Both the position numbers and the translations under genes were made by a program. From NCBI RefSeq assembly GCF_910592395.1, contig NC_088312.1, forward strand, positions 13,330,001 through 13,394,000: a stretch of 64,000 nucleotides of DNA, given 5' to 3'. The notes beneath the pieces are model-generated. The model was not told the origin of the DNA and ran no database searches. It saw only the letters and a list, made by a program, of their open reading frames with translations. Source of the stretch: Lineus longissimus (lineage: Eukaryota > Nemertea > Pilidiophora > Heteronemertea > Lineidae). Within the stretch, counting starts at the first letter, position 1. Each line of letters starts with the position of its first letter. Shown in pieces: positions 1 through 12,753 of this stretch.

Positions 1-2191
1 AAAGTCATTCTAGAGTAGGCTTACATTCATTAATCGTGTATCATCTCTTTGCAGTTATACGTCTCGTTGTATGACAAAGAAAACGTTCATCATGGCCTTG
101 GTGAGACGAGAATTTAGCAAGTCGTGGGATTGGAACTGGATCCAGGTGCCTACCAGTTGTAACTGTGCCATTACAAGAAAGACATTCTTATAGGTCCAGG
201 GCTCATCAACAGGGCCAGTTTGTTCAAATCTAGTTAGTTACTCGAGCTTAACCTTAACTTGGCGTTTTATCAAATGATCTAACTGGAACAGGACAAGCTA
301 GGTTGACGATAACGCCAAGATAGGGACCAACTTGCGTTTTGACAACCCGGCTCTGCTTGGAAGCGCGCGAGCCGTTGTTGTTTTTGTATATCCGGTATAT
401 ATATATTTTCCATGATTTAAGAACAGTGGAGGAAGTGCAGAAGGAACAACATGGTCGAGTTCGTCTGGAACCCAAGGGTTGAGCAGGAGTGTCACGTCTT
501 GTCAAAAATGATCATATCGTAATAAACTGTACGTGGTATTGGTCAAAAAATTTTAACCGAAACATGACAGAAATGTTTCGTAATGTGACGAAATAATGTC
601 ATATTTCTCTTGGTCTTTGTGCATCTTGTCACGTGCTCCCACCTATTATCATATGGTCCTTGATCTCGAGAGGCAAACCGGGTATGCGATCGCCCAAAGA
701 TTCAGAACACTCAAAATTTACGTCTAGTGTTTTTAGTGTTTATATCTCGACTTCAATATTGAACCGTTAGCTTCAGTATTAAAGTCAGTCAACTAAAGTA
801 AGAAAACATTGAAATCTGAATGCAAATGAACCTTCTGGACTTTCGTACCATTCAGCTCGTGTCCAACTTCAGATCGCAGCCGAACTGGGCCATAGTGACG
901 CACCATCTCTCATACCGTTACCATTTTCTCGGGAGTATCAGTTATATGCTCAAAACGTGTTTATTTGCAAATTATTGGCAGTGTAGATTTTATGTTCAGG
1001 AATGGAGCAACATTAAAGCCGTCTGGGAGCAACAAGAACAAGGAATGGGGCTGGGCTTAACACCCAAGGGACAGTCTACCATCTGACGTGTCAATGTAAC
1101 AACACTTATACAAAACCAGCTGTGAGTGCAGTAGGTAAACGCATGAATGGACATCAATCAGCACGTGAAGAACTAGACAAAACTCTAAAATATTCACCCG
1201 ACATCATAAAGTGAGGGGCAGACCTAACAAATGATCAATACACTTGGAACGACATTCAGGCATTCAGATCATGAGAAGGTAACCAGGACTCAACAGAGAT
1301 TACGCTGTGAATTAGAAATTCTGATGCTTCTATTAGAAACAACAACTAAAACGTGATCTTGATTAGACTAAATTGTGATTATACATTAGGTATATGGATA
1401 GATCTATAATTTGGACATAAAAAACAAATGTTTGTAGTCTCCACTTTTTCCACTTGAAACACGGGAAACGTCGTGGTACTTCATTTCAGCAAAAATGAAG
1501 AATAACACGTAGACAAGACACTAAGATTTTGAAGTAGATATTCGCCAATTTGGTCTTCTTTCGAACAGCAGACCCTTATTTTCCAGAACTCAGATGGTAA
1601 TTATTCATTAATTCATTGAACGTACATTACCAAGACGAACAAAACGAACCTAATTTTGCCCTTAAACATGTTAAAGGCACATCCGTGCAACTTGGACAAA
1701 TTTATAATGCATTGATGCATTACTATCCTTTTGGCCTAATCAAATGAACACATGACATTGCTTGCTGATCATGCTATAACAAGGACCGTAGGTTACTGTT
1801 TTTCCTCAAAAAGTACAAAAAACAACTCTGTTTTGCCAAGGCAAACGTTTTGCTTGATACCATTACTACAAGTAGAGGTACATCTAGTAAATACTTTCAA
1901 GCAAATGTATTTCCTTCAACATATCGCGTCATATCAAGCATGGTTTGATGATCCATTCTTGACAAGTAACAAATGGCACTAAATACTACAAATTTCAATT
2001 CCCCAAGTATTTGCTAGGTTTTGATGCATATCACTCTGATTATATATCATGTCAAGTCGCTCTTAAATCAGTTAGTTAGTTATAATCATTAGATGTAAAC
2101 ATATATTAAGTTCTTATTTGAGAATTTAATTAGATTTGGAATTGTACTGCTTCCGAAGTTAGAAAAAATTTACCAAACCTGCTTGTGTAAT
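1..2191. other. No gene recognised
   Basis: Short open frames occur here on both strands, but none shows a recognisable domain, a coherent exon structure or tandem coding signal. I saw no clear repeat structure either. It is best read as intergenic or intronic DNA of an animal genome. Confidence 0.5.
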
Positions 2192-2330
2192 AGGGAGTTT
2201 TCGCAAGTTTTCGCAAGTCCCCCAAAACGCCAACATGAAGCCCTATCTCATCGTTCGACCTCATGATAACGATTTCGAACACTGGGATAGGCATTCACGT
2301 TGACGTTACGGGGGCTTTCAAAAACTCCCT
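2192..2330. repeat. Short inverted-repeat element (MITE-like), 139 bp
   Basis: The left end AGGGAGTTTTCGCAAG and the reverse complement of the right end AGGGAGTTTTTGAAAGC are similar. The similarity continues inward for about 40 bases with scattered differences (CCCC, AACG, CAAC, TGAA blocks). It has no coding capacity. I could not define a target duplication, so the superfamily is open. Confidence 0.5.
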
Positions 2331-2631
2331 TTTAATATATCGTATACCCACAACCTTCCCTTAAACACATAACTAGTATACTTAGTGGATATGTGGTGTA
2401 CTATTTTTTGATCTAAAATCTTTTTTAATGTACTTGTGTGTATATTATGTGAATGTATTCAGTCTTGAATATAAAGTTCTCTAAGTCAACCAAAAATAGA
2501 AAGACGTTTTCCAATGTTGTCTGGCGTATTTTTACCTGAAATACCTGGTTGTGATCTTAAAGCCAAAATACATGATACAATTGATAACATGGATAACGTC
2601 GAAACCGACGCACAACGTTAGCCTAATACCA

Positions 2632-2680
2632 TTAGGCCCCACTTGGTGGCGCTGAAGCAGCCACCGCCGTGGGCCTAATT
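2632..2680. other. 49-bp imperfect hairpin
   Basis: ATTAGGCCCCAC near the left end pairs with GTGGGCCTAAT at the right end, and TGGTGGC pairs with GCCACC inside, leaving a short loop. It could be a tiny foldback element or a transcribed hairpin. Nothing around it indicates a function. Confidence 0.45.
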
Positions 2681-4670
2681 TTAAACGATTTTGTTTTTGT
2701 TATCTTTCACCAAAATTTGGGCAAGGCACGATGTTCGGCTAGGAAAAGGTTTTAGTGTTTTAACGACGTTAAACAATTGCCAACAGTTGGTCTTTCGTAT
2801 AAGTTTTCTGTTTCAGTCATAAATTACACAAATTGGATTGTTATGGACCAGCAGATTTAATTCAATAAAATATTCCATATCTGAAAATCGACGACCAACC
2901 TCTGTACGTTGTCCTTACATGTACGTATAAGCTCCCGATAGGTGGCCAGTGTGTAACCACTATTGGCCAGTTACGGGCAACTCTCTGTAATGTGATTCAA
3001 CAGAATGGTTGAGTCACTCTAACATGACGTCAGAACATTTTCATCAACGCATAATGTATGTGCATACCAAATAGGGATTGAAGTGTTGACGCTGGAGTGT
3101 AAAAATAGCCCCAAGAGTCACTTGTCTCTGAATTTTCGAATGAAAAAATCCCCTTTGGACATTTATGCGTTTGGAAAATTGTTGGACATTTCGAATACGT
3201 CAAACATTTGAACCTTATGCGTTAGCAAATGTTCTTACATTGTGCGTCAGTAAGGACATAATGACCGCAAGAGCCTCATTAGCAGTAAGGCACTTTACGA
3301 ACTGTGCAAGGAAAAACCCCTCTCAAAAGTCGTAAGCTCGGCGACTTTTACTTTTAGGGAAACCCCGTTTCACTGTTACTATAAATAGCTTGCCGATCAC
3401 CGCTAACGACGGGTTGAATATAAAACAAACTGTACGGTAATATATGTGGAAAGCGAACTACCAGGAGACCCGGTGTCGCGATTTTTCACTTTAAAACCTT
3501 CAATTTACGTAAGTAGAACATTGTTTGGTGGTATTTTTGGTTCTTAAGAGTCCCTCGATATGGGTTCTTCATAACAACGGGAGAATTATCTGCCATCGAA
3601 CCGATCTTACATACTTTAAAAATGAAATTCTGGTGAACTATCGTATAAATCTCTTCAGAAATTGCACGGATTTTTCCGAATTTCTCTTTCAGGGGACAAA
3701 GTATCCATAAATTGACAACGTTGTAATTCTTGGAGCATGACCTAATTATTATTCACTTTCCTTTTGGGTGACTCTCATGAATAATCGTAAATAAGGCGTT
3801 CAAAGTTTATCAAGGAAATTACTGCATATATCGTCATGTCGCAGATCAACCAATCAGATTGTAGCCTCCTCATGAATCATGTGATCAAATGAATTGTAAT
3901 GGGGCATCGTTGTCTAACAGCCTTGAAACAAAGATGGTCAATCTTGGATCATCTCCTACGTATAGACTCCGACCGAGGGCACTAGACTTCACCGTTACGA
4001 GTTCGCCAGCCAACACACCCGGACAAGGACGGCACGGCCCAAACCTTCTGAGCAGTACCAGCTACTGCGGGCCTGGCCAATTAAGCCACTGAGCACACAT
4101 TCTTTATTGGTCCTGGCAGCCTAATGGAAAATGCATAGGAAATATCACTAAAGTTGGCTTTTCGGGCAGGGTGTAAATAATCCCGGCTCCCGAATTCTGA
4201 CACAATTCTATATATGTCAATGTATTTACAGACAAAAAATGGAGCGATTTTGATGGAAATTTGATGTTGCCATCTATAGGTTGAAAATGTTGGTAGATTT
4301 GTAACGATTAGCTCATAGCCTGTAGTGTAAATTCCTGATAAATCGGGATTTTTGGGCTTTCCTAGCTGCGCAAGCCCTGAAACTACTCAATTTGATATGA
4401 ATTCCCGACTTCAGACCTGGTTGATAGTACTCCTGGCATTCTATTCCAAAGATTTCAGCTTTATTGGAAAGAAAAATTTGTTACCATAGGGGGGGTTGAA
4501 AATTGTGTGATTTTCAAAAATAATTTTGACTGATTTATTTGACCAAAAGGGAGAAACAACTCCATTGCCTGCGCCAGGGTGCTCTTGATAAAGTACGGCC
4601 GAGGACAAACGTAAAGGACTTGATGCGGTTGCGGGATCTCACTTGACTAGCGTAGCTGCATCACACTGTT

Positions 4671-4741
4671 TATTATTATCAATTTTTATCATTTTCATTC
4701 ATTATTATCATTAACATCATTATTATTACTATTAGTATTAT
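4671..4741. repeat. ATT-type trinucleotide microsatellite
   Basis: An imperfect run of TTA/ATT/ATC triplets, interrupted by TTTC and CATT words. Ordinary simple repeat. Confidence 0.8.
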
Positions 4742-4908
4742 CGACAAACTATCGGTTGTTTTGAACACAAAGATGATAAACGTTTGGACATTATACATGT
4801 AGCGAAAGTGTTTCGACATTATGCACTGGCTTCGACATGATCGGTTGTGACATCGCGCTTCATCTATCCAATTAGTTGACCGCGACCACGGTGAGGCGCT
4901 GTGGATGA

Positions 4909-5019
4909 TGGTATATAAATTACCACGGGCGGAAGTGGTGACACTTTAACGCAACGAAACAACAAGGCAAATATTTATCATTTTACATTTGAGGAGCACA
5001 CTATCAAGCATGCAGCTTC
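4909..5019 (+). promoter_or_regulatory. Possible TATA promoter with mini first exon
   Basis: GTATATAAAT at 4911-4920 is a good TATA box. About 90 bases downstream an ATG at 5010 opens ATG CAG CTT C and is followed at once by GTATGT, a good splice donor. That gives a ten-base coding start in phase 1, a layout seen in some secreted-protein genes. I did not find a convincing second exon downstream, so the gene itself is unproven. Confidence 0.3.
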
Positions 5020-8005
5020 GTATGTACCTTTCAACCCCTAACAATGCAATAGGAGGTCCTGATCGTTATTTTGTATTCGACTTGTGTGAGATTTGTTACG
5101 CATCGGTAACCCCGACTCCTTTGCTAGTACCCGCTGGTTAAAACAGCTAAATAACTGGTTAATGTGTACGCGTCGCCTCTTTGTAAAAAAATCGATGATT
5201 TTCTCTGAAAATTAGATCTGTTTTTGCCCAAATTAGCCCAAAACATAGCTATGTCGTAAAACTTTTCATGTTTTCACGATAGAAGACATTCTTAGGACAT
5301 GTTTTAAATGTTAAAATGAATGAACATTTAGAATGGACAATAATCGCGTGTCTTGCATGTTCTGTCGTTTTGCTACAGAACATGCAAGACTTTTGAGACG
5401 ACATTAGGATGACTAGCAGCTTCCCTCTTCAAAAAATCACGTGAGTGTCATATAACGGTGCTGCGAACAGTGTCACCTCTAACAAAAACATTTTGTTCAG
5501 AGAGTATGATGCGAGCACATATCACTTTGAATGAACGTATGGTGTACATACATTGTACAAACAAACATAAATTTTCAAATTTTCCCAATTATTTGTTTTT
5601 CAAACTTCGACATAAGAGTTTATAGGCAATGGAAAGGTGCAGCAGTCGAACAGATTCAAGATTCATTCAGATGGGTTTGATTATTTTCCTTAGAAACTGT
5701 TAAATAACAGCGCTATGTAACATTCCTCAGCATCTTGGAGCACTGTCGAGAAACCAATCTTACCTAGTGACAACCAGCGCCGCCTTGCGGGATGCCAATG
5801 GCGTGACTTAAAGGCCATGACTCCCGCTTTTATGATTGCAATCAAGTTTGATCAACATTGAAGCACCCAGTCCAGAGATATAGCAAAGTCACTGTTATGT
5901 TTACATGTTATGTAACAGCCTTGGTTTGGTTTCTAAGTGAAGTCAGGGGCCAGGTTTACTGACATAGATCAGGCTGATGTTTGCTTTCTTGTACAAATTG
6001 ATGCATTTGATGCAATTTTCTGAAAAAAAGAATTGAATTTGAAAAATTAATTAAGTTCTATAAATTTGCCTAAATTTTCTATAAAACCTAAATTGGACCA
6101 AAATTGAGGGGGACTAGGTTGTTTTTGGCATTGATTTTGTTTTTCCACATCATGCATTAGCTCAAATAACACTTTCTAGATGTGAGATTTGGCTTCTAAG
6201 ATAAATAGGTAATGTAGTTGTCAAACACATAAATGGCTATACATGTATCTTCAAAATGGATGGGGCAAATTGCATGGGGTTTTCTGTGTTGTATAAATTG
6301 TAAGGTGCACTTTTGAAATCGTATATCAGCAGGAAATGGCAAAATACCTGGAGTAATGGCTTTTAACTTGACCATGAAACCCGAAGCAAATAATTTGCTG
6401 ACACGGCTCATTTAGTCATTTTCGTAGTTTCATTGACCGGGTTTCGTACTTTCATTTCTCTAGCAAGATAATGAAATGCTTGAACCTCTAAGTTGAACAA
6501 TAATCAGTGTCTTATACTATGCATTCGTACATTTTGAATACTGCTGTACAACACCGGACAGGGATGTTCCGTCGTATTTCCCAATTAAGTCAGCAGATAC
6601 ATGAAGGCCTACTTGCAATACTTTCTATTTGTGATCTGAGACTTTGTTTTAACATACTACAAATTATCACAATCATTGAAAAGTGAACGACGACAGATAG
6701 TGTTTTACATATTAAAGTGAACGACATGCTAGGGTGGCACAGGCACATTATTTGCAGTGCCGCAGCCTGTGAATTGATGCCAATCGCTGGAAGACAGCTG
6801 CTACTTTGCCGTTTTATGCGCCTATCGAAAAGGTAATCAACTCGTTATTTTTTTGAAATTCTCTTAGCCAGCTTTTGCGTCCAACTTGAGACTGTAATGT
6901 CTTTGCTTTGACTCTAGGGAAGTTCGGTAGCTGGTGCTGTTCATACATGTAATCTGAGTTCGCAAAGTGAGTTCAACAGTGCCATCTTTGATAAACAGGA
7001 CAAAAATAACAAGCAAAATGTCACTTGAAGGAGCTTCATCCTTTTTGAAAGTTGTAGTAATCGGAATACTAGAGAGTTTCAAAATTTCATGAAATCTTGG
7101 ATTATAAAGCATCGTTGGCGAGAAAGCTTTCATTCCCTACTGGAAATCTTGTCAGTCTCTTGATTAACAGAGGCCTTGCCACATTATACGACTCGAGTCC
7201 GACGCGACTACTAAACATCGGGTCGGGTGATGTGGACAAGTCTTCCACCTGTCGTAGGCAGTCTTCAGCGGTTGCAGGACCCAGTCTTACAAAACTGAAT
7301 TGGTCCAGTCTTATGTAATATATGAGGCTGAGTCGAAGCTGGTCATGTTGTGCGAACACTCCTTGCGCCGCGACTCGATTCATTCAGGGTTCAGGGTAAC
7401 GACGCGATTCAACTATGATGATAGCCAATCAAGGCGTTTCTTTACGCCACATAATTGCAATAATCATGCCAGACCTTTGGACAGATGAACGTGAAGCCGG
7501 TCTTTGATTCTGAGCCTTGGAGTGAAAATCGGCGGAAACAATCTTGCAAAGTTCTTAAAACAATCACCATCCTATTTTGCAAGTTCCGCCAACAGGTTAT
7601 CTTTACAAGTATATTTCTGTATACCTGCTGGTCATTTCTTAGCAACCTCGGGCGGACCCACAATCTCATAGGAACAAAAAGCCTCCTTAGACGCTTGTGC
7701 GTGCTCTTCTTTGTCGTCTGCGCAAGGGAATGAATGTAGCAAGGGCAAACAAAAATTTCCCTCCCGTATTGGATCACAATGACAGTGTTTATCTATATTT
7801 TACCATTGAAAGATTTCCGAGCTTTGGACTTTTTGCGTACCAAAAGGGGGGAAATTGGCGTGCCTATAACTACGAGCGAATTTTCTTGGTATATGCTAGG
7901 ATCTGTGTAATTCGATGAATCATATTTGAAGTTCGTTAGTTTGGTTAGTTAATGCGATTTGATCGTCATGGTTTGTCTCTCTTATCGAGATACGGATGAG
8001 GAAGT
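5020..8005. other. No gene recognised; one perfect hairpin inside
   Basis: Only short, overlapping and unconvincing open frames are present, including a cluster at 7.1-7.8 kb open on both strands without recognisable domains. A segment near 6.72-6.83 kb resembles one near 8.18-8.28 kb (shared words GCTGGAAGAC, CTGCTACTT, GCCGTTT), suggesting an old dispersed repeat. Confidence 0.45.
5350..5390. other. Perfect 16-bp stem hairpin
   Basis: GTCTTGCATGTTCTGT at 5350-5365 is followed by a 9-base loop and then by its exact reverse complement at 5375-5390. The pairing stops at the stem ends. The stem is shorter than a normal animal pre-miRNA, so a foldback relic is at least as likely as a small RNA. 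Confidence 0.6.
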
Positions 8006-8895
8006 TCCGTCACATGTATTAATCATGACATCATATATACTTGAGATAGATATAGGCCAAGCGTATTTATTAATGATCCGACAAATATATTGTTTGAATC
8101 GACTCAGGCTAAAGATATAATCATTGAAACATTACAATAGACGGGAAGTGGTCTTCGTACCAAAGTGCAAGACAGAGTGGAAAATAGTTACCATTTGCAA
8201 TGCAGCAGCCTTGGAGATGATGTGAAGTGCTGGAAGACTACTGCTACTTCGCCGTTTATAATTATCAAAGTAAGCACCTCGTCAATTTATGTCCGTCGGC
8301 TGTAACACCTTGGAAAATCAATACCCTTAAACCAGAGCATTACATCACAAATCAAGGATCCAAGCCACTACGTATTCCTGAATCGCGTGTCCCGAGTTGG
8401 CCTACGTGCGTCTAGAAAACAGCCCTTCCTTGATTCAAAAACGCGATAAAATTCCAATTAAGTGTGTGCATTCGGATCTGAAAAACGTGGGTAAACACGA
8501 AAGTTAAAGTTTCGCATTAAAGGTTTCTTCCGATATGCTGCAAAAAGTGAGAGAAAAAAGCTGTTGTTGCCTCGAAGCACATCAGATGTGGTGCTTGAAA
8601 TGAATTAAAATTGAGTTAAATACTACCATATGGAGAGCAATGATTGCGAGGAAACCATCGAGGGACTAGGAATTCAGGAATACGGATTAAGCACTTGAGG
8701 CTCGGACTTCAGGAATTTGATAAGCCAGGGGGTGTAAGAGATAGCGTCTTGATGAATGATTTTGTCTACCAACTAAAACATTGTCAAAATTGAGCTAGTC
8801 GATTCAAACAATATATTTGTCGGATCATTAATAAATACGTTTGGCCTATATCTATCTCAAGTATATATGATGTCATGATTAAAACATGTGACGGA
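8006..8895. mobile_element. Foldback DNA element with about 100-bp terminal inverted repeats
   Basis: The segment at 8006-8105 reappears in reverse complement at about 8795-8895. Shared words include TCCGTCACATGT at the outer edge, TCATGACATCATATATACTT, GATAGATATAGGCCAA, and CAAATATATTGTTTGAATCG at the inner edge. The roughly 690-bp middle has no coding sequence I recognise. This is the form of a non-autonomous DNA transposon; no clean target duplication was found. Confidence 0.65.
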
Positions 8896-9724
8896 TATCG
8901 TTACTGAGGAGAAGAGAACGCGTGAATGAAGGGGTGGAGGGAAGTATGAGACTTTATTCAGTGTGACTGTATAAAACGATAGACTGTTAATAATTTATTG
9001 AACCTTTTTTCTTCATCGGCTTGCCGAAATGAGAAGTTTACCAGTCATAGACATTGCTATATAGACAACCTCAAGGGAATTCATACATTTTATGAGAGGG
9101 TAGAAAATGCCGAGTTTATAAATGAAATTCTGACCTCTTAATTAAATTAGCGGATAGAGTATATAAGATGGCATGAACAATTAATCATAGAACCCTAATA
9201 CCATAATGTATACACAATGGATGATTTCAAAGTTGGTTTAGGTTTTAGTGTTGGGTGCTATCGTGTCAGTTTTATTCTTAATTTCTCCCCCTAAAAGCCT
9301 ATGTCTGGATAAGACCAATTCGAGGTTTTACTTTAACACCAACACCTGGTTTTATCTAAACACCTAAAACCTGGGCTAAAACAAAAAAGAGGTTTTATTC
9401 TGCAGGTAAAACTAACACCAAGATGAACAGAGATAAAACCTTGGAAAAACCAAACATGCATGCTGTTGTCGTTGCTACTGTTGTTTCCCTATTTTAACCG
9501 CTTCCGATCGATATAATTGTGGTCGTCTTCTTTCACGTCCATCATCATTCCCATAAGCGTTCAAAATACCGGCAACTACTTCTTGAAATGGTACGAACAA
9601 CATGATTTTTTTCCCTTCTTAACACCAACACCAACTTTGAAATCCACTCGGTGTTAATGCCTAAGGTGTTAGTTTTATTGGTAATACAAAATGTGCTAAT
9701 ACATAAATCTCTAATAATCTAATA
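8896..9724. other. Unassigned, with internal GGTTTTA / AACACC word repeats
   Basis: Between 9.24 and 9.69 kb the words GGTTTTA, AACACCAACACC and GGTGTTAG recur many times on one strand or the other. This looks like the inside of a repetitive element whose ends I cannot place. No gene seen. Confidence 0.4.
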
Positions 9725-10004
9725 TACTCTAGTTTCGCCTTTTTATGGTGGGTTCATTAACTTCAGGGACTACCTACATGGATTACGACGAACGGCCCAT
9801 ACTAAATTTAAGTCCGCCCTCTTCACATGATTGGATGAATTGTCGGTCTGCCATGAACCCATTGCTTGGGGTTTCGGGTATTGTGAAATAGATTCGACTT
9901 TTTAAGGAGAGGTGAATTGAACCCAGTCATGCCCGTGCATGGCTGAAGGCAATTTATTCTGACTTTCTACAGGGTGTTTCCAAAAAAGTGAAGAGTGCAA
10001 TTTA

Positions 10005-10170
10005 AGCGGGATCCACCGTCGCGATTTTGACTTGCGTCGGCGTCGCGCTTGCTTGCGATGGAACAAAATGATCGAAATGAACGGCTCAACGCTGCTGACG
10101 CCAGCTTATTTTAACTACCGCAAGCGCGTCACAACGCCGTCGCAAGCGAAGTGACCGTGGATTCCCCGCT
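10005..10170. repeat. 166-bp GC-rich inverted-repeat element
   Basis: AGCGGGATCCAC at the left and, reversed, AGCGGGGAATCCACGGTC at the right form inverted ends. Inside, GCTTGCG/CGCAAGC-type words pair imperfectly. It lies between the transposase stop codon and the left end of the transposon. Confidence 0.5.
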
Positions 10171-10381
10171 ACACTCTCGGTCTGCCAGAGACCACTCAAA
10201 AAGTGAAAATGGCGTTCAGTTAGAGGATGCAGGTCTGTTTGAAATTCAATACGTATTTTAACTCACACTTTAGAACAAGTGAAAAGGACACCAACTTTGG
10301 ACTGAGCGAACCTTTTCATTCTTTTGCGAGTTGTCACTGGCAAATTTAATCCAATCTTTAGTAACTTCTAAGTACAGTTTC

Positions 10382-11012
10382 TTATTCCTGTAGGCCCACA
10401 TCTTCATAGTCAAGCAAATCGATGAATGCCATGCCATCTTCCTCTTCTTCGTCCAGTTGAGGAAGTGGTCCTCCTTCAATTTCGCCCATGCGGAGGGATG
10501 CTTCAAACCCGCTTTCGATCACTTGGGGGGTTATTGCGTCCCAGGCGTTACTGACAATGGTGACAACATCATTTAGTTCAATACGGTTGCATTGTCCTGC
10601 TGCGTTGGTATGCTGCGTTTTCCACGACTTCCACTCCTTAAGTGCGTTGGACTTAAACGATTTCATAACTGCAACGTCTAGGGGCTGGACCAATGATGTA
10701 CACCCTGCTGGTACAAAGTGCATGATTCCACCTAGCTCCGTTACTCGCATACCGAAGTCTTCAGACCGATGGACACTATAACGATCCAGTATCAAGATAA
10801 CCTGCTCTGCTTGCTGCCTCTCTAGGTACGGTTGATAGACTTCCTCGATCCAGTGTTCGGCTGTCTCTTGTCTTACCCATCCTGTGGCAGATGATGTAAC
10901 AACCACATTAGCTGGCAAATCTTGTGCTTGAAGGCCTGCTAGCTGTCGTACAAACCCACGACGCGGAAACGTTATGTGGGCTAGCATCTTATCACCACTG
11001 GCCGCAACGCAG
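10382..11012 (-). pseudogene. pogo/Tc5-like transposase, C-terminal fragment
   Basis: This is the downstream part of a DDE transposase of the CENP-B/Tigger/Jerky type, which cuts and pastes its own element in the nucleus. ILDRYSVH carries the second catalytic Asp and HFVPAGCTSLVQPLD carries the third; both are family hallmarks. The tail is acidic (LDEEEEDG). The frame is open from the insertion junction at 11,012 to the stop at 10,382. It is separated from its N-terminal half (12,020-12,753) by a 1,007-bp element, and the two halves are in the same frame at the 9-bp duplication. Apart from that insertion I see no other break. Confidence 0.8.
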
Positions 11013-12019
11013 GGTAGGTGATAAAGTATGGAATTAGCGAAACCTTGGAAACACTGATAAACCTTGGAAACACTCCTTAAAATGCATAAAAACATGAAAT
11101 AATGCCATTCGAACCTAACGTGGTTACGAATCAACATTTGGAGCTTATTCTTACATGATCAGATCGGAATTTTATGGTAATTTAGAAATCTGTCGCATAT
11201 CCGATTCAATAGTCTATATTTTAGAACAACCCAGTTGTACCTCGCCTCCAGTGTACAGTACTGATCTCCCAAATATGGGAAGACACGCCCACCACACACC
11301 CATAATATGGACCAATAGCGCTCCGCTTATAAATACGCCACCACCACGCAGGGCCTATTTGAACTACGGATCGGTCTGTTCATACAGGGTGATACAGAGA
11401 AAATTGGGGGCCTGTCATGCATTATGCATGGATAAGGTTGACGACTATGTCTAGGCCTAATTGTCTATGATTGACTGATATTTTATAACAAACGATGAAT
11501 AAAAGAAGCCTAGTCATGTATGTTTATTACCGAAGTTTGCGGATGAAAATTTCCTTCGCCGTGAGCGATTTCTTACATCTTCCAGTACGCATCGAGGGAT
11601 GTAGAGATCTTTGTGACGTCACCAGTTCTAAGCGGTTTTTTATTCACGTGTGTGTTTGTCCTATGATCTCGTGCATCTAGTACCGAGCATAATACTTTAT
11701 CGTCTATGGAATACAAAACAATCATAAAAACTAATTTTTGCTTCCATTGAAGAGAAATAAAATATTTTAACGACCACAGCGCATTGCCAATTGATGACGT
11801 CATCCTCCACATTAAAAATGTTGGCTTCTGAACTAACTGGCAAATTGCTATCAATAAAGTCAGCTGGGACGAGACTGTCAGTTGGGAGGGTATAAATCGT
11901 GGAAGGAACGCACCCGATTTCCCGCGCTATTTGCACAGTGATTCCATGGTTTACACTGAATATTACAAGGTTTATCAGTGTTTCCAAGGTTTCACTAATT
12001 CCATACTTTATCAACTACC
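11013..12019. mobile_element. 1,007-bp TIR element with 9-bp target duplication
   Basis: The ends are inverted repeats of about 53 bp beginning GGTAGTTGATAAAGTATGG (GGTAGGTGATAAAGTATGG at the other end). They contain AAACCTTGGAAACACT in tandem at the left side. GCAACGCAG is present at 11,004-11,012 and again at 12,020-12,028, a 9-bp target duplication inside the transposase gene. A GG at each edge makes the exact border ambiguous by two bases. A 9-bp duplication is typical of Mutator-like elements, but no transposase is encoded, so the superfamily is an inference. A TATA-like TATAAATA occurs near 11,330. Confidence 0.8.
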
Positions 12020-12753
12020 GCAACGCAGAGTGTCACAGTGCACCCTAGTTTAACATTCGATCGTGACGTACGTACGTCAATGGAAGCAGCACCTTTTCGG
12101 TTACACGAGTGCATGGGTCTAAAGTAAAAAAGAATGAAAGTTTCGTCCATGTTAAAAATAAATCGCATTGCGATGTTGAATTGATCAATAGTCCCAGTGA
12201 CTTCATTGCGGAATACCTCAATTTGTATTGCAGCATCGGCTGGCAGGGTTGTAGTGTTTTTGTGCACTTTACGCAGGGTAATCTGTTTTCTCTTCATAAA
12301 AAGTTCAACCCATCCAGCCGAGGCTTGAAAATCATGTAAGATTGGTCTTGTTTCAACGATTTCATTTCGCCGGGCATCTGTCAGACCACCCCACCAGGCA
12401 TGGAAGAATTCCAAAGCCTTTTCTTGCAAGTACTGTACGGCGACGGTTTGGCGTATTTCACGTTGCTGGAGAAACCATTCATGAAGCTCATTTTCAACTT
12501 GAGGCCAGCAACCGATATCTTTCGGTTTCACCCTTCTACTTCTTCCTTCATTCCCTTGTTGTCCTCGTTCCAAGCTTGGTAAGTCCCATTTACTGAACGT
12601 GTGGATCGATATTTTGTAGTGGTTCGCGTATTCCGTCATGCTGGCCACCGTCCCATTCAAAAGGGCTGTCTGAAAGTCCTCTAGGTACCGAATTTTCCAT
12701 GTGACGGAATAACTCCTTCTTCGCTTCGGAAGAGGTTCATCTGCGTTGTCCAT
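12020..12753 (-). pseudogene. pogo/Tc5-like transposase, N-terminal fragment
   Basis: N-terminal half of the same transposase. KRRRSYSVTWKIRYLEDF starts a psq/CENP-B-type helix-turn-helix at residues 10-55. A second DNA-binding helix-turn-helix of the Tc5/CENP-B type follows (WPQVENELHEWFLQQRE, residues about 83-150). FNMDETFILF near residue 205 begins the DDE domain and holds the first catalytic Asp. The ATG at 12,753 is a natural start, followed by a basic stretch PKRRR. The coding sequence runs into the inserted element at 12,020, where it soon stops. Recognised with good confidence as a family, not as a named gene. Confidence 0.8.

Noticed and set aside
7102-7777. Overlapping open frames on both strands
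   Set aside because: No motif, no splice sites that join them and no strand preference.
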